Below, in pieces: positions 33,723 to 33,817 of a DNA stretch of 33,817 bases (the first letter of the stretch is position 1; the number at the start of each line of letters is the position of its first letter). The stretch comes from Owenia fusiformis (taxonomy: Eukaryota; Annelida; Polychaeta; Sabellida; Oweniidae). The notes below the pieces were generated by a model. It was not told the DNA's origin. It made no database searches and worked only from the letters and a program-made list of their open reading frames with translations. The position numbers and the translations under genes were made by a program. Location: positions 1 to 33,817 of the forward strand of contig CAIIXF020000083.1 in assembly GCA_903813345.2 (NCBI GenBank). Direction: 5' to 3'.

Positions 33723-33817
33723 CTTATGATCTCTCAGATGTCATATATGAATGACATAGAGGTCGTAGTTTACGATATAGAAAATTTACAAAACTATGGT
33801 ACATAACTAACTATGAA

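Larger units (their letters stand above)
33360..33817. other. Unique AT-rich right flank, no gene seen
   Basis: Non-satellite DNA beginning CGTCTGATCAAAG. No protein frame or RNA gene is recognisable. It contains the three-copy inverted and direct repeat listed separately and a short (AT)n tract near 33711-33722. Confidence 0.6.

Overview
The window is eukaryotic, most likely from an invertebrate animal. A marine invertebrate or mollusc is my guess, resting on the tyrosine-recombinase retrotransposon type and a short TGACCT-rich motif in the left flank; nothing here fixes the species. It contains no host gene that I can support. About 84 % of it is one satellite-like tandem array of roughly 70-bp monomers.

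Layout. Positions 1-536 are unique left flank: a cluster of TGACCTA motifs, a (GAAA)n tract, and a five-copy minisatellite whose every unit holds a perfect or near-perfect hairpin. The array runs from 537 to 33359 and is broken twice. Monomers are mostly 70 bp. Two classes (one with CTTACATCC and CCGCAAAG, one with GGTACCTCAAG and CGCGTAG) tend to alternate as a 140-bp dimer, with recurrent 105-bp (1.5x) variants. The array is a patchwork of segmental duplications of several hundred bp to about 1.3 kb rather than a homogenised satellite. The right flank (33360-33817) is AT-rich unique DNA with three copies of a KpnI-centred 15-bp motif in alternating orientation.

The first interruption (6371-9900) is a minus-strand DIRS/Ngaro-type retrotransposon. 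In its direction of transcription it carries a Gag-like zinc-finger protein, then a reverse transcriptase-RNase H with intact catalytic residues, then a tyrosine recombinase cut off just after its first catalytic arginine. There the reading frame runs straight into satellite. No terminal repeats are present, so it is a captured fragment. The satellite on the two sides is in register, with about 4 bp missing. Splice-like sites suggest an intron joining RT-RNase H in frame to the recombinase, and perhaps a lost 5' exon of gag.

The second interruption (20270-21309) is a 1040-bp AT-rich non-autonomous DNA transposon with termini CACTGTAAACCTG and an AGCC 4-bp target duplication. This fits the Chapaev branch of the CMC superfamily. 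A paralogous copy of the same array segment near 28950 is the empty site. The alignment offset changes from 8683 to 7639 across the insertion, a difference of 1044, exactly the element plus one target-site duplication.

All boundaries, offsets and domain calls were read by eye, with no search or alignment software.
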